A stretch of DNA of 64,000 nt from Prevotellaceae bacterium UBA1746. GTDB lineage: Bacteria; Bacteroidota; Bacteroidia; Bacteroidales; Bacteroidaceae. The translations under genes were made by a program, and so were the position numbers. The stretch lies in the NCBI GenBank assembly GCA_905369775.1, contig CAJPJR010000006.1, positions 4,353 through 68,352 on the forward strand. Direction: 5' to 3'. The notes under the pieces were generated by a model. That model searched no databases. It was not told the DNA's origin and was given only the letters and a program-made list of their open reading frames with translations. This document shows, piece after piece, positions 16,413 to 24,810 of the stretch. Position 1 is the stretch's first letter. Every line of letters begins with the position of its first letter.

Positions 16413-17189
16413 ATGACGAGTAAACAAGAAATCTGCGGCAACTGGTTGCAGAGATACACCAAACTCGAACTCAGTGAGTTCGGCGAATTGATATTGTTGA
16501 CCAACTTCAACAACTACGTGGACATGTTTTGTGAGCAGATGAAGGTGAAGCCCGTGGGCTTCAACGCCAACATGCGTGCTGCCACAGCCGAAGGAATCAC
16601 AATGATCAACTTCGGCATGGGATCGCCCAATGCTGCCCTGATCATGGACCTGCTCTCGAGTGTCAATCCCCGTGCGGTCTTGTTTTTGGGCAAGGCCGGC
16701 GGCATCTCCAACAAAACGCATCTCGGAGACTATGTGCTCCCACTGGCGGGCATCCGTGGTGAGGGTACGTCCAACGACTACTTCCCCCCGGAGGTACCGG
16801 CCTTGCCGGCCTTCATGTTGCAGAGAGCCATCTCGACGGCGCTGCGCGACGCTTCGTTGGACTATTGGACCGGAACGGTCTACACCACCAACCGCCGAGT
16901 GTGGGAACACGATGAGGATTTCAAAGCCTATCTGCGCAAAACGCGCGCAATGGCGGTCGACATGGAGACGGCAACGCTCTTCTCCTGCGGGTTCTACAAC
17001 CACATTCCCACCGGCGCGCTCTTGCTGGTGAGCGACAACCCGATGACGCCCGAGGGTGTGAAAACCGAGCAATCGGATAACCACGTGACCACCAATTTTG
17101 CGGCGACCCATGTGCACATCGGCATCGAATCCTTGCGCTTGCTGCAGGGAGACCGCAAAACCGTGAGACATCTGAAATTTGATTGGTAA
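16413..17189 (+). CDS. amn: AMP nucleosidase (short, phosphorylase-like form)
   Basis: 258 residues. Nucleoside phosphorylase fold: the phosphate/ribose-binding region INFGMGSPNAAL (about 65-76), LFLGKAGGISNKT (about 90-102) and the ribose/base motif AVDMETATLFS (about 175-185). It matches the short Bacteroidetes AMP nucleosidase, which splits AMP into adenine and ribose 5-phosphate and so tunes adenylate pools; it lacks the extra N-terminal domain of the enterobacterial enzyme. It overlaps holA by one base (TAATG), so they form one operon. A broader nucleoside phosphorylase role is the alternative. Confidence 0.88.
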   Translation: MTSKQEICGNWLQRYTKLELSEFGELILLTNFNNYVDMFCEQMKVKPVGFNANMRAATAEGITMINFGMGSPNAALIMDLLSSVNPRAVLFLGKAGGISNKTHLGDYVLPLAGIRGEGTSNDYFPPEVPALPAFMLQRAISTALRDASLDYWTGTVYTTNRRVWEHDEDFKAYLRKTRAMAVDMETATLFSCGFYNHIPTGALLLVSDNPMTPEGVKTEQSDNHVTTNFAATHVHIGIESLRLLQGDRKTVRHLKFDW

Positions 17190-18232
17190 TGGCCAAGAAA
17201 GCGACCAACGCCGTCACGCACGAAATGATCGTGCGGGATGTGCGCGCCGGCCAAGTCCGACCGGTCTACTACCTCATGGGCGAGGAGGGATATTATATTG
17301 ACCACCTGTCCGACTTTTTGGTCAATAGCCTGCTCAAACCGGAGGAACGTGATTTCAACCTCATCACCTTTTTCGGCGCAGAAACCGACATGCAGTCGGT
17401 TGTGCATGCGGCCATGGGCTTCCCCATGGGAGCCGAAAAACTGGTGGTGCTGGTTCACGAGGCGCAAAACCTCAAAGACACCGCCCCGCTCGACGCTTAT
17501 CTCAAATCGCTCGATACCCCGCAGGCGCAACCTACGGCCGTGCTGATTTTTTGCCACATGAACGGCACGCTCGACCGGCGCAAGCCCACAGCCAAATTGC
17601 TGGAAAAGGTGGGCGTGCTCTTTGAGAGTGCCAAACTCAGAGAATGGCAACTCTCAAAATGGGTCACCGACTATGCGCGACGGAAAAAAGTGCCCATCGA
17701 ACAGCCGGCGGCTGAATTGCTGGCCGAAGACGTGGGAGCCGACTTGAGTCGTTTGGCCGGAGAGCTGGACAAACTCATCGTGGCGGCCAACGGTGCTGCC
17801 ACGGGCATCACACTGTCGCTCGTGCAGTCGCACATCGGGGTGAGTAAAGAGTTCAATATTTTTGAACTGACGGATGCACTGGGAAGAAAGGACGTGGCAA
17901 AGGTCAATAGAATAGCGAATTACTTTTACAAAAATCCGAAGCAGAATCCGATCCAAATGATCATGCCGGCGCTTTTCCGATTCTTTTCTCAACTGATGCT
18001 GGCTTATTATGCACCGGAAAAAACACGAGCGGGAATCGCTTCGTTTGTCGGTATCTCCGATTGGCAGGCCGAGCGCAATATCCTTCCGGCCATGCAGTGT
18101 TACACCGGGCGAAAGGTGATGGACATCATTGGTCAAATTCGCCGAACCGATGCACGAAGCAAGGGGGTGGACAATCCTTCGATTTCGCCGGAGGATCTGA
18201 TGAAAGAGCTCTTCTTTTTCATTTTGCACTGA
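17189..18232 (+). CDS. holA: DNA polymerase III subunit delta
   Basis: 347 residues with the start in the TAATG overlap. The order of blocks follows HolA: PVYYLMGEEGYYIDHLSDFL (P-loop-like but without a working Walker A), LIFCHMNGTLDRRKP, LAEDVGADLSRLAGELDKL (domain II/III junction) and the C-terminal collar with NIFELTDALGRKD. The subunit opens the beta clamp in the DnaX clamp-loader complex. It is followed by a strong terminator. Confidence 0.93.
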   Translation: MAKKATNAVTHEMIVRDVRAGQVRPVYYLMGEEGYYIDHLSDFLVNSLLKPEERDFNLITFFGAETDMQSVVHAAMGFPMGAEKLVVLVHEAQNLKDTAPLDAYLKSLDTPQAQPTAVLIFCHMNGTLDRRKPTAKLLEKVGVLFESAKLREWQLSKWVTDYARRKKVPIEQPAAELLAEDVGADLSRLAGELDKLIVAANGAATGITLSLVQSHIGVSKEFNIFELTDALGRKDVAKVNRIANYFYKNPKQNPIQMIMPALFRFFSQLMLAYYAPEKTRAGIASFVGISDWQAERNILPAMQCYTGRKVMDIIGQIRRTDARSKGVDNPSISPEDLMKELFFFILH

Positions 18233-18261
18233 CGAATCGCCGCTGCGTAAAATTGGTCTTG

Positions 18262-18307
18262 AACTCCCTCGAGTTTTCTTTTTTGAGAGAACTCGGGGGA
18301 GTTTTCG
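18262..18307 (+). terminator. Terminator after holA
   Basis: A 14-bp stem with a single wobble (AACTCCCTCGAGTT with AACTCGGGGGAGTT), then TTTTCG. Confidence 0.82.
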
Positions 18308-19631
18308 TTGGTGCTCGCTTGGTGCCGGTCGGCGAGCGGAGCCCCCGGCGAGAGCCGAGCAAGGAGCCCATCGCATTGTGCCGAGAAGGCGTGAGGCGAG
18401 GTGTGAAGTGAGGGGATTGCGACGCGCCGATGTCGGTGCGAAATGATGTGGCAACGACGGGACTGAAGGAAGGGGAGAGAGCGGAAGCAGATGCCTGAAG
18501 CCACGTGGGGAGAGGGAGTCGGGAGAGAAGAGGAGAATACTTTGAATGACACAACAAGTTTACTTTTTTCGTCAGATTTATGGGACGTCTATTTGAGGCG
18601 CGAATGGCGCCAAATGGGGTGCTCAAGATTCTTGTTCGGATTTTTGCTCGAAATAGAGACGAAAAAAGGGGAAGATCACATCTTGTGGAAAATGCATACA
18701 CGGTCCGTAGATTTTTTGCGAGGCCGACCGAAGCGCTTACCTATATACTATATATAATAGTGTAGGTCGGGCTGAGCAACAACCGGCGGCCCTCCTTCGG
18801 ACGGGGGAGAAATGCAGCGATCCGGCACGGGAGGAGGCCATTTGGACACCAACGGGTGTAAATTGAGCGTTTGGAGAGGACTGTAAGGGCGATAGAGTGG
18901 GGGAGTGGGGAGGAGAAACGGCAATTGCGCAGGTGATTTCTGCCCTTCGCACAGCGATTGTCCATTTATTTGAAGAGACTCGAGAAAAGGGAGATTTGCA
19001 TTACAATGATTTGACTTTGAGCGAGCTATGAGGGAAATATCACTTTTCTGAAGCCCAAATCAGCGTTTCTACGTACACCGGGGCTGAAGTGCCCATTTCT
19101 GCGCGCTGTTTCTCTGATTAGACAGAAAATGGAGTGCAGAGAGCACTTGATTGACAAATACAAAAGTGGAGATTTACAGGTGTGTTTTGACATCAAAACT
19201 CTAATACGGTATGATTATGTAAATCGTTTCGTCTGAAATTTCAGAATGTAATCTTGTATAGTATAGATAATTAAATTACAAATCGTGCGATTTACGTCTT
19301 CAAATCACTAAATATGCAATTTGTTTTTCTGTTGATATCACTTTGTAAACCAGTAGTTTTTGTCATTTTGTTGAGTTAGAACTGCCATAAAAAGCAGGTT
19401 TTTCACTGTATTATCTGTTTTTGTTGTGGATAACTCCCTCTATTTCAATGTGTATTAGCTGAAACCCAAGTATTTACGTGATTTTCGAGTAGAAAAGCTC
19501 GCATATTATTTTGCACCTCTAAATTTAGGGATGTGTATATGATAAAGTACAGAGATGGATTTCTAGACTTCGGTTTTTTGAAGTGTAAATCTCTTTGTAG
19601 TATAGATTTGTAGATTTTTCTCTCGCTGATT
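18308..19631. other. Large gene-free region, right part AT-rich
   Basis: 1.3 kb with no believable gene. 18308-18950 is G-rich and holds a hairpin at 18739-18767 (ACCTATATACTA with TAGTGTAGGT) enclosed by GACC/GGTC. 18960-19631 is AT-rich with several palindromes: CTGAAATTTCAG (19233-19244), AAATCG-TG-CGATTT (about 19287) and CTAAATTTAG (19519-19528), plus a consensus DnaA box. Short frames here have no family features. An RNA gene or a replication or partition site is possible but unproven. Confidence 0.55.
19425..19433 (-). promoter_or_regulatory. Consensus DnaA box
   Basis: TGTGGATAA, the exact complement of TTATCCACA, inside the AT-rich region. Only this one perfect box was found nearby, so it is weak evidence for an origin. 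Confidence 0.4.
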
Positions 19632-19663
19632 TTTGCTCGTCTCGTTTTTAATCTCTACTTTTG
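19632..19663 (+). promoter_or_regulatory. Promoter for the HTH regulator transcript
   Basis: TTTG (19632-19635), 20 bases, TACTTTTG (19656-19663): full Bacteroidetes consensus. It implies an untranslated leader of about 390 bases to the start at 20061, unless another promoter is used. Confidence 0.62.
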
Positions 19664-20060
19664 TAGTGGAAATCCAAGCTGTACTTCGTTTTTGTGAATC
19701 GCTAAATGAACGAGATGAAGTGCGCAGCTCCGGCAGCGATTGAATTTTATGCTGCGAATGTTCGTGTCGCGATCTCAGTGCCGATTTTCTACGTTCGACT
19801 CGCAACAATTTATTCTTTCGCACTTGCATACAATCCCAATTGAATGCATACAGGGGGCGGAGGCATCGACGGTCGCTCCTCTGCAGCCTAAGTTACCCCC
19901 CTTCGCCGACGCAGTTTTTCCCAGTTTCGGCTCGTCGCCTGACTGAAAACAAATACGACGTTGTCCGTTTTCTTCTATATGGAGCTCAACTCCTCCCCAT
20001 TTTGTCCCTCCGGCAGATGACGTTTCCGACGTCGACGCTGAAATCAAACGCTTAATTATT

Positions 20061-20651
20061 ATGGCTTCTACATCTGATCCCGGCGACCTCATGCATGTTC
20101 GCATCAAACAAGTCATGGACCACTACGGTCTACAGCAACAAGCCTTTGCCATGAAGCTGGGTGTGTCGCCCGCTACGATCTCCAGTATATATAACGGGCG
20201 GACCAAACCGACCAATAACCACGTGCAGGCGATACACCGCGAGTTTCCGGAAATCAATACGAACTGGTTGCTCTTTGGCGAGGGCGACATGATTCTCCAT
20301 TCCGTAGATCAACCGACGATGGAGAGCCCCGGTAGTATTGAGCAAAATGTCGTTTCTGCGGACAAGGAAACTTCTTCCACCTTTCCCCCTTCGGGTTCGG
20401 AAATCCCGATGTTTTTCTCTGAAGACATGGTCCAGGCGGCCCCGCCGGTGCAGAACGCGCAACCTGTTCACGTGGCTCCCCAACGCCCTGCGCAAGCTCA
20501 GCCGACGCCTCAGCGCCAGGTCGCAGGGCGTACGCCCGTAGCTTATCCTATGAACGCGAATCATTTTGACAAAGAGCCCCGTCGAGTTAAGGAAATCCGC
20601 GTGTTTTACGACGACGGGACGTTTGAAGTTTTCGCACCGGCCGGTAAGTAA
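20061..20651 (+). CDS. XRE-family helix-turn-helix protein
   Basis: 196 residues. Residues about 10-65 form a lambda-repressor-like HTH: MHVRIKQVMDHYGLQQQAFA, then the recognition helix VSPATISSIYNGRTKPT, followed by FPEINTNWLLFGEGDM, typical of the Bacteroidales version. A Pro/Gln/Ala-rich linker (about 125-170) leads to a small conserved C-terminal strand KEIRVFYDDGTFEVF, a frequent ending in this family. Likely a transcription factor with unknown targets. It has a long gene-free region upstream and the HsdR-N gene 29 bases downstream. Confidence 0.88.
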   Translation: MASTSDPGDLMHVRIKQVMDHYGLQQQAFAMKLGVSPATISSIYNGRTKPTNNHVQAIHREFPEINTNWLLFGEGDMILHSVDQPTMESPGSIEQNVVSADKETSSTFPPSGSEIPMFFSEDMVQAAPPVQNAQPVHVAPQRPAQAQPTPQRQVAGRTPVAYPMNANHFDKEPRRVKEIRVFYDDGTFEVFAPAGK

Positions 20652-20680
20652 TTGTCTGGCCGGAATGTTTTATACGGACT

Positions 20681-21145
20681 ATGGATTTTCCTAAGTTGAA
20701 TTTGCCTCCGGTTGCCCTCCGCACGCGCACGGGCGATCGCGGTCGCACAATGGTTTGGGACGTCCTTCGCGGGCGTTACGTCACGCTCACGGCCGAGGAG
20801 TGGGTGCGCCAGCATTTCGTACATTACTTATTAGAGACGTGCGGCTACCCCGCCGGTTTATTGGCCAATGAGATGGCCGTGGAAGTGGGCGGGGTGCGCA
20901 GGCGGTGCGATACGGTGCTTTTTGCAAGAGAGGCGGCGCGTCCTCGCCTCATCGTGGAGTACAAGGCGCCGCAGGTGCCCATTACGCAGGAAGTGTTCAA
21001 TCAGATACAGAGCTACAACAGCGTTTTGAAAGTGGACTATCTGATCGTGAGCAACGGTTTGCAGCATTATTGTTGTCGGATGGATTATGCTGCGCAGCAG
21101 GTTACCTTCTTACGCGGCATCCCCCGTTTTGAAGAACTGATGTAG
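20681..21145 (+). CDS. HsdR N-terminal-like nuclease-fold protein
   Basis: 154 residues. The residues suit the stand-alone type I restriction R-subunit N-terminal domain (HSDR_N_2): the PD-(D/E)xK pattern is visible as RRRCDTVLF and LIVEYKAP. There is no helicase part and no hsdM or hsdS nearby, so this is not a restriction system but the conserved orphan that in Bacteroidales is commonly found close to holA. It may be a nuclease or a nucleic-acid-binding protein. It lies 29 bases after the HTH gene. Confidence 0.85.
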   Translation: MDFPKLNLPPVALRTRTGDRGRTMVWDVLRGRYVTLTAEEWVRQHFVHYLLETCGYPAGLLANEMAVEVGGVRRRCDTVLFAREAARPRLIVEYKAPQVPITQEVFNQIQSYNSVLKVDYLIVSNGLQHYCCRMDYAAQQVTFLRGIPRFEELM

Positions 21146-21272
21146 GCGCTCGGCCGTGGGGCGGAAGGGCATTCCGGCGTAGGAAACGTGGGGAAAAGGG
21201 AGTTGATGTGCCGATGCACAGCAGACATAACGGGAGAATTTTGTGCTGATTCTCGTTTTTTGGGGTGGTAGA

Positions 21273-21304
21273 TTTGATCTTCTCGCAAGTTTCTCCTAAA
21301 TTCG
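21273..21304 (+). promoter_or_regulatory. Promoter of the SemiSWEET transcript
   Basis: TTTG (21273-21276), 20 bases, TAAATTCG (21297-21304), one base off the -7 consensus. About 70 bases upstream of the start codon at 21380. Confidence 0.6.
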
Positions 21305-21379
21305 CAGCGATATTAACAAAGCAGGCGACGGCACCCGAGGTGGTGGCTGCGCAGAAACAGTCACTTAATTATATAAGAG

Positions 21380-21652
21380 ATGGACAAAGCAAAGTTCGAA
21401 CGCGTGATGGGTGTCGTTGGCACCGTCACTGCAGTACTTATGTACGTGTTTTACATCAACACGATCCGTAATTATTTGAACGCCGCTCCCGGAACGGAGA
21501 AGGATTGGTTGCAACCGGCCATGGCTTGCGTCAACTGTTGTATCTGGGTCGCCTATGGATTGTTTAAGGAACGCCGTGATTGGCCCGTTGCAATTGCCAA
21601 TGCACCCGGTATTATCTTTGGTGGTGTGACTGCGATTATCGCTTTGATGTAA
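21380..21652 (+). CDS. SemiSWEET family sugar transporter
   Basis: 90 residues with three membrane helices (about 8-30, 42-62 and 68-88), as in SemiSWEETs, which dimerise to form a six-helix sugar uniporter in the inner membrane. Recognisable blocks: GVVGTVTAVLMYVFYINTI, NCCIWVAYGLFKERRDWPV and ANAPGIIFG. The substrate is unknown (relatives move glucose or sucrose). First gene of a probable transcript with the FKBP and DUF421 genes. Confidence 0.88.
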   Translation: MDKAKFERVMGVVGTVTAVLMYVFYINTIRNYLNAAPGTEKDWLQPAMACVNCCIWVAYGLFKERRDWPVAIANAPGIIFGGVTAIIALM

Positions 21653-21701
21653 TTTCGCTACGGCGCGCAATCTCTGTTCTACTTTATTCTCAAAAGTCTT
21701 T

Positions 21702-22262
21702 ATGTTGGACAATCAGAAAACGCCTTCAAAATCCGGCAAACATCCTGCTCGTCGCGGCTTGTTTCTGTTCTTCGTCATCGTCGCCGTGGCTGTTGTGGCC
21801 GGCGGCACCTATTGGCAGTATCGTCACGCGGAAGAGATTCCCGTTTCGACGAGTGCCGAAGATTCTCTTGTGGTGAAAAACAGAGAGGCAGGCGAGGCTT
21901 TTTTGGCCAAAACCGCGAAAGAACCCGGGGTGAAAGCCCTGGGCGGAGGATTGCTCTACAAGGTGCTGAAGTCGGGTAGCGGATCGTCGCCCACCGCTTC
22001 GAGCACAGTGGTGGTGGACTACGAAGGACGGCTGATCGACGGCACGGTGTTCGACAGCAGTTATCGGCGCGGTGAACCTTCCGAATTTCCTGTCAACGGA
22101 GTTATTCAGGGCTGGCAAATCGCGCTCAAAGCCATGAAGCCCGGCGATGAGTGGGAAGTGTATATTCCGGCTTACTTGGCTTATGGTGACAACGGTTCGG
22201 GCAACAACATTCCGCCCGCTTCGACTTTGATTTTCAAAGTGGCTTTGCGCAGCGTGAAGTAG
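21702..22262 (+). CDS. Membrane-anchored FKBP-type peptidyl-prolyl isomerase
   Basis: 186 residues. One N-terminal membrane helix (about 20-40), a short spacer, then an FKBP domain (about 90-186): VVVDYEGRLIDGTVFDSSY, GVIQGWQIALKAMKPGDEWE, YIPAYLAYGDNGSGNNIPP and the end LIFKVALRSVK. It probably faces the periplasm and helps fold exported proteins. It is the second prolyl isomerase in the window besides SlyD and lies 49 bases after the SemiSWEET gene. Confidence 0.92.
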   Translation: MLDNQKTPSKSGKHPARRGLFLFFVIVAVAVVAGGTYWQYRHAEEIPVSTSAEDSLVVKNREAGEAFLAKTAKEPGVKALGGGLLYKVLKSGSGSSPTASSTVVVDYEGRLIDGTVFDSSYRRGEPSEFPVNGVIQGWQIALKAMKPGDEWEVYIPAYLAYGDNGSGNNIPPASTLIFKVALRSVK

Positions 22263-22358
22263 TCGCACAGAGAAAAATAGGAAACACAATTGTCTCGCAT
22301 GGGAAGAACGTCGAAAAGGCGTGCTTCGTTTGCGAGACTTTTTCAACGCTTTATATCA

Positions 22359-22997
22359 ATGAATATAATGGGTTTTGCGGAGATCGCCATGAAGTTTTTA
22401 TTGGGTCTCCTGGCAATGGTCACGATCATCAACATGACCGGTAAAGGCAACCTGGCCCCCACGAGTGCCATGGAGCAAATCATGAACTATGTGCTCGGTG
22501 GCATCATCGGCGGGGTTATTTACAGTCGCGATGTGCGCATTTGGCAGTTCGCGATCGTGCTGCTCATCTGGTTCGTGCTCGTTTACGGTATGCGTCGCCT
22601 CAAGTCGCGGAGTCATCTCCTGCAACGCTTGCTTGATGGAACCCCTACCGTGGTGATCGTCAACGGGCAAGTGGATGTGGAGGCTTGTAAGCGCGCGAAA
22701 ATCACGGCGCACGAATTGACTCTCAAGCTGCGGCTGCACAATGTGTTTAACATCCGCAAGATCAAGCGAGCTGTGGTAGAGCAGAACGGCCAGCTCTTGT
22801 TGGTCATGGCCGGGGAGGAAAACTTGAAATACCCCCTGCTCACCGACGGTGTGGCGCAGAGCAATGTGCTCGAAGCCATTGACAAAGACGTAAAATGGTT
22901 GCGTGAAGAACTGGCTAAGCAGGGTTACGACGATCTTTCCAAATTGTTCCTCGTCGATTACCTCGGAGGACAGTTGGTGGTCACGCCTTATACTTAA
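22359..22997 (+). CDS. DUF421 (YetF-like) membrane protein
   Basis: 212 residues from MNIMGFAEIAMKF; an upstream frame (TTG at 22290, ATG at 22299) would add a basic leader and cannot be excluded. Three N-terminal membrane helices precede a soluble domain with PTVVIVNGQVDVEACKRAKIT and LKLRLHNVFNIRKIKRAVVEQNGQLLL, diagnostic for DUF421/YetF. Function unknown; stress-resistance roles are reported for some members. Confidence 0.88.
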   Translation: MNIMGFAEIAMKFLLGLLAMVTIINMTGKGNLAPTSAMEQIMNYVLGGIIGGVIYSRDVRIWQFAIVLLIWFVLVYGMRRLKSRSHLLQRLLDGTPTVVIVNGQVDVEACKRAKITAHELTLKLRLHNVFNIRKIKRAVVEQNGQLLLVMAGEENLKYPLLTDGVAQSNVLEAIDKDVKWLREELAKQGYDDLSKLFLVDYLGGQLVVTPYT

Positions 22998-23073
22998 AAA
23001 CGCGAAGTTTTCTCTACCAGGAAACTTAAAAAGCTTATTTCTTCGGTTGTATCTGAGAAAAAAGCATTCGGAT

Positions 23074-23105
23074 TTTGGTGGAAAGAGTGGAATAGACTAT
23101 ATTTG
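23074..23105 (+). promoter_or_regulatory. Promoter of the trp locus
   Basis: TTTG (23074-23077), 20 bases, TATATTTG (23098-23105): a complete consensus promoter, 28 bases before the leader-peptide start. Confidence 0.8.
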
Positions 23106-23133
23106 CAGCAACCAATTTCAAATTCAGATTTCA

Positions 23134-23196
23134 ATGGCTCATTTGGTAAACGCAAATCGTTGGTGGCACAACTCCGGATTTTCATTCGTGAGTTGA
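23134..23196 (+). CDS. trpL: trp leader peptide with tandem Trp codons
   Basis: 20 codons plus stop. The peptide begins MAHLVNANRWWHN and ends SFVS; TGG TGG occupies 23161-23166. It sits between a consensus promoter and a strong terminator and is followed by trpB, the classic arrangement for transcription attenuation. CGTGAGT (23187-23193), overlapping the last sense codons, can pair with ACTCACG (23249-23255) inside the terminator hairpin. A ribosome stalled at the Trp codons would leave CGTGAGT free to form this antiterminator, whereas one reaching the stop would cover it and allow termination. Confidence 0.85.
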   Translation: MAHLVNANRWWHNSGFSFVS

Positions 23197-23234
23197 CATC
23201 TCGTGTACGTTTATCGGATACCATAAGGAGTATA

Positions 23235-23269
23235 AGAGACCTGTCGTGACTCACGGCAGGTCTCTTTTT
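23235..23269 (+). terminator. trp attenuator terminator
   Basis: Stem AGAGACCTG (23235-23243) with CAGGTCTCT (23257-23265), inner stem CGTG/CACG, then TTTTTG. It ends about 345 bases before trpB. Confidence 0.88.
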
Positions 23270-23427
23270 GTATCCTCGTCTCAAGGGGAGTGGAGAAGTC
23301 GCGGTAGGTACCGCCGCGTGTGTCCCTCTCGCTGAGCATTGTCGGAGACTGTTTCTCGCCGGCGGCCGTGAAGGAGATGATTCTTCAAAGCAAGTCTGTG
23401 CAGGCCATTCGGCATAAAGAGCGTGCC

Positions 23428-23580
23428 ACCCCAAATAAAAGGTGTATCACTCCCATATAAAAGGTGCGCCCCCGTTGTACAATATGTGCTGCCTCATATA
23501 AAAGATGGGCTGCCCAAAGTAAATGGGAGGCCGCCCTACGCAAAGGAGCCGTCTGCTCGACAAAAAGGAGATTTTCCTCC
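23428..23580. repeat. Degenerate tandem array of about 21-bp units in the trpB leader
   Basis: About seven units lie between the attenuator and trpB. Clear examples are CCAAATAAAAGGTGTATCAC, CCCATATAAAAGGTGCGCCC and CATATAAAAGATGGGCTGCC; later units decay (CTACGCAAAGGAGCCGTCTG, TCGACAAAAAGGAGATTTTC). The core is AtATAAAAGGtG with GC-rich spacers. No gene is supported in 23270-23613. Confidence 0.65.
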
Positions 23581-23613
23581 ACCCATCACATTCATCTCAA
23601 AACGTAAAGACGC

Positions 23614-24810
23614 ATGAACCCCTATCAGATAGATCAAAATGGCTTCTACGGCAATTTCGGCGGAGCCTATGTACCCGAATCACTGCAAGACGTATTGAAG
23701 GAATTGCAGTCGCAATATCTCACCATCATCGAGAGCGCAGCGTTCCAGCAGGAGTTCCACACCTTGTTGCGCGATTACGTCGGTCGGCCGAGTCCACTCT
23801 ATTACGCTCGCAGGCTGAGTGAGCGCTACGGCTGCCGGCTGTATCTGAAACGCGAAGATCTCAACCACACCGGCGCGCACAAGATCAACAATGCCATCGG
23901 GCAGATTCTCATTGCACGCCACATGGGCAAGCGCCGCATCGTGGCTGAGACCGGTGCCGGCCAGCACGGAGTGGCCACCGCCACTGCGTGTGCGCTCATG
24001 GGCATGGAGTGCATCGTCTTCATGGGAGCCGTCGACATCGAGCGCCAGCATGTCAATGTCGAACGCATGCGCATGCTCGGTGCCGAAGTGCGCGCCGCAG
24101 TATCCGGCAGCCGCACGCTCACCGACGCCGTGAACGAAGCGCTGGCTTATTGGAGTGCCTGCGCCGACGACACGTTCTATCTCATCGGTTCGGCCGTTGG
24201 GCCTCATCCCTATCCCGACATGGTGGCACGTTTGCAGAGCGTGATCAGTGCGGAGATCAAAGCGCAGTTGCTCGAAAAGGAAGGTCGTGACTACCCCGAT
24301 CGGCTCATTGCTTGCATCGGCGGAGGATCGAACGCCGCTGGCACCATCTATCACTATTTGGACGATGAGCGCGTGGGCATTGTGCTCGGCGAAGGCGGTG
24401 GTTGCGGCGTGCAGACCGGCAAAACGGCCGCAACGCTCAGCATCGGCACCCCCGATGTGCTGCACGGCAGTCGCACACTCGTCATCAAAGATGCGCAGGG
24501 CGAGGTGGCAGAACCCTATTCCATTTCGGCCGGCTTGGACTATCCCGGCATCGGTCCGCTTTTTGCGCAACTCATCACGGCGGGGCGCATACGTGTCGAA
24601 GCCATCACCGATCGCGAAGCGCTGGCGGCGGCTTTCGAACTCTCGCGAACCGAAGGCATCATTTCCGCGCTCGAGAGCAGCCATGCCTTGGCCGTGCTCC
24701 CCAAATTGACTTTCCGGCGCGATGAAGTCGTGGTGCTCACCGTGAGCGGCCGCGGCGACAAAGACATCGAAACCTATCTGGCACACAAAAAGGAGATCTT
24801 GGGCGAATGA
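23614..24810 (+). CDS. trpB: Tryptophan synthase beta chain
   Basis: 398 residues, TrpB1 type. PLP enzyme joining indole and serine to make tryptophan. The PLP lysine is K90 in HTGAHKINN; the phosphate loop is GGGSNAAG; ETGAGQHGVATA and GEGGGCGVQTGK are family signatures. Complete, with no missing catalytic residue seen. Transcription should be controlled by the upstream Trp-codon attenuator. Its ATGA overlap with the next gene gives coupled translation. No trpA is adjacent, so the enzyme may act on free indole (salvage) unless trpA lies elsewhere. Confidence 0.97.
   Translation: MNPYQIDQNGFYGNFGGAYVPESLQDVLKELQSQYLTIIESAAFQQEFHTLLRDYVGRPSPLYYARRLSERYGCRLYLKREDLNHTGAHKINNAIGQILIARHMGKRRIVAETGAGQHGVATATACALMGMECIVFMGAVDIERQHVNVERMRMLGAEVRAAVSGSRTLTDAVNEALAYWSACADDTFYLIGSAVGPHPYPDMVARLQSVISAEIKAQLLEKEGRDYPDRLIACIGGGSNAAGTIYHYLDDERVGIVLGEGGGCGVQTGKTAATLSIGTPDVLHGSRTLVIKDAQGEVAEPYSISAGLDYPGIGPLFAQLITAGRIRVEAITDREALAAAFELSRTEGIISALESSHALAVLPKLTFRRDEVVVLTVSGRGDKDIETYLAHKKEILGE

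Noticed and set aside
18491..18765. Two overlapping 60-90-codon frames after holA
   Set aside because: No similarity to a known family, no promoter, and they overlap a hairpin.
20681..21145. Remnant of a type I restriction system
   Set aside because: No hsdM, hsdS or helicase part; the stand-alone domain is a conserved housekeeping neighbour of holA.
22290..22358. Upstream start for the DUF421 gene
   Set aside because: Would begin at TTG with a basic non-conserved leader; kept only as an alternative.
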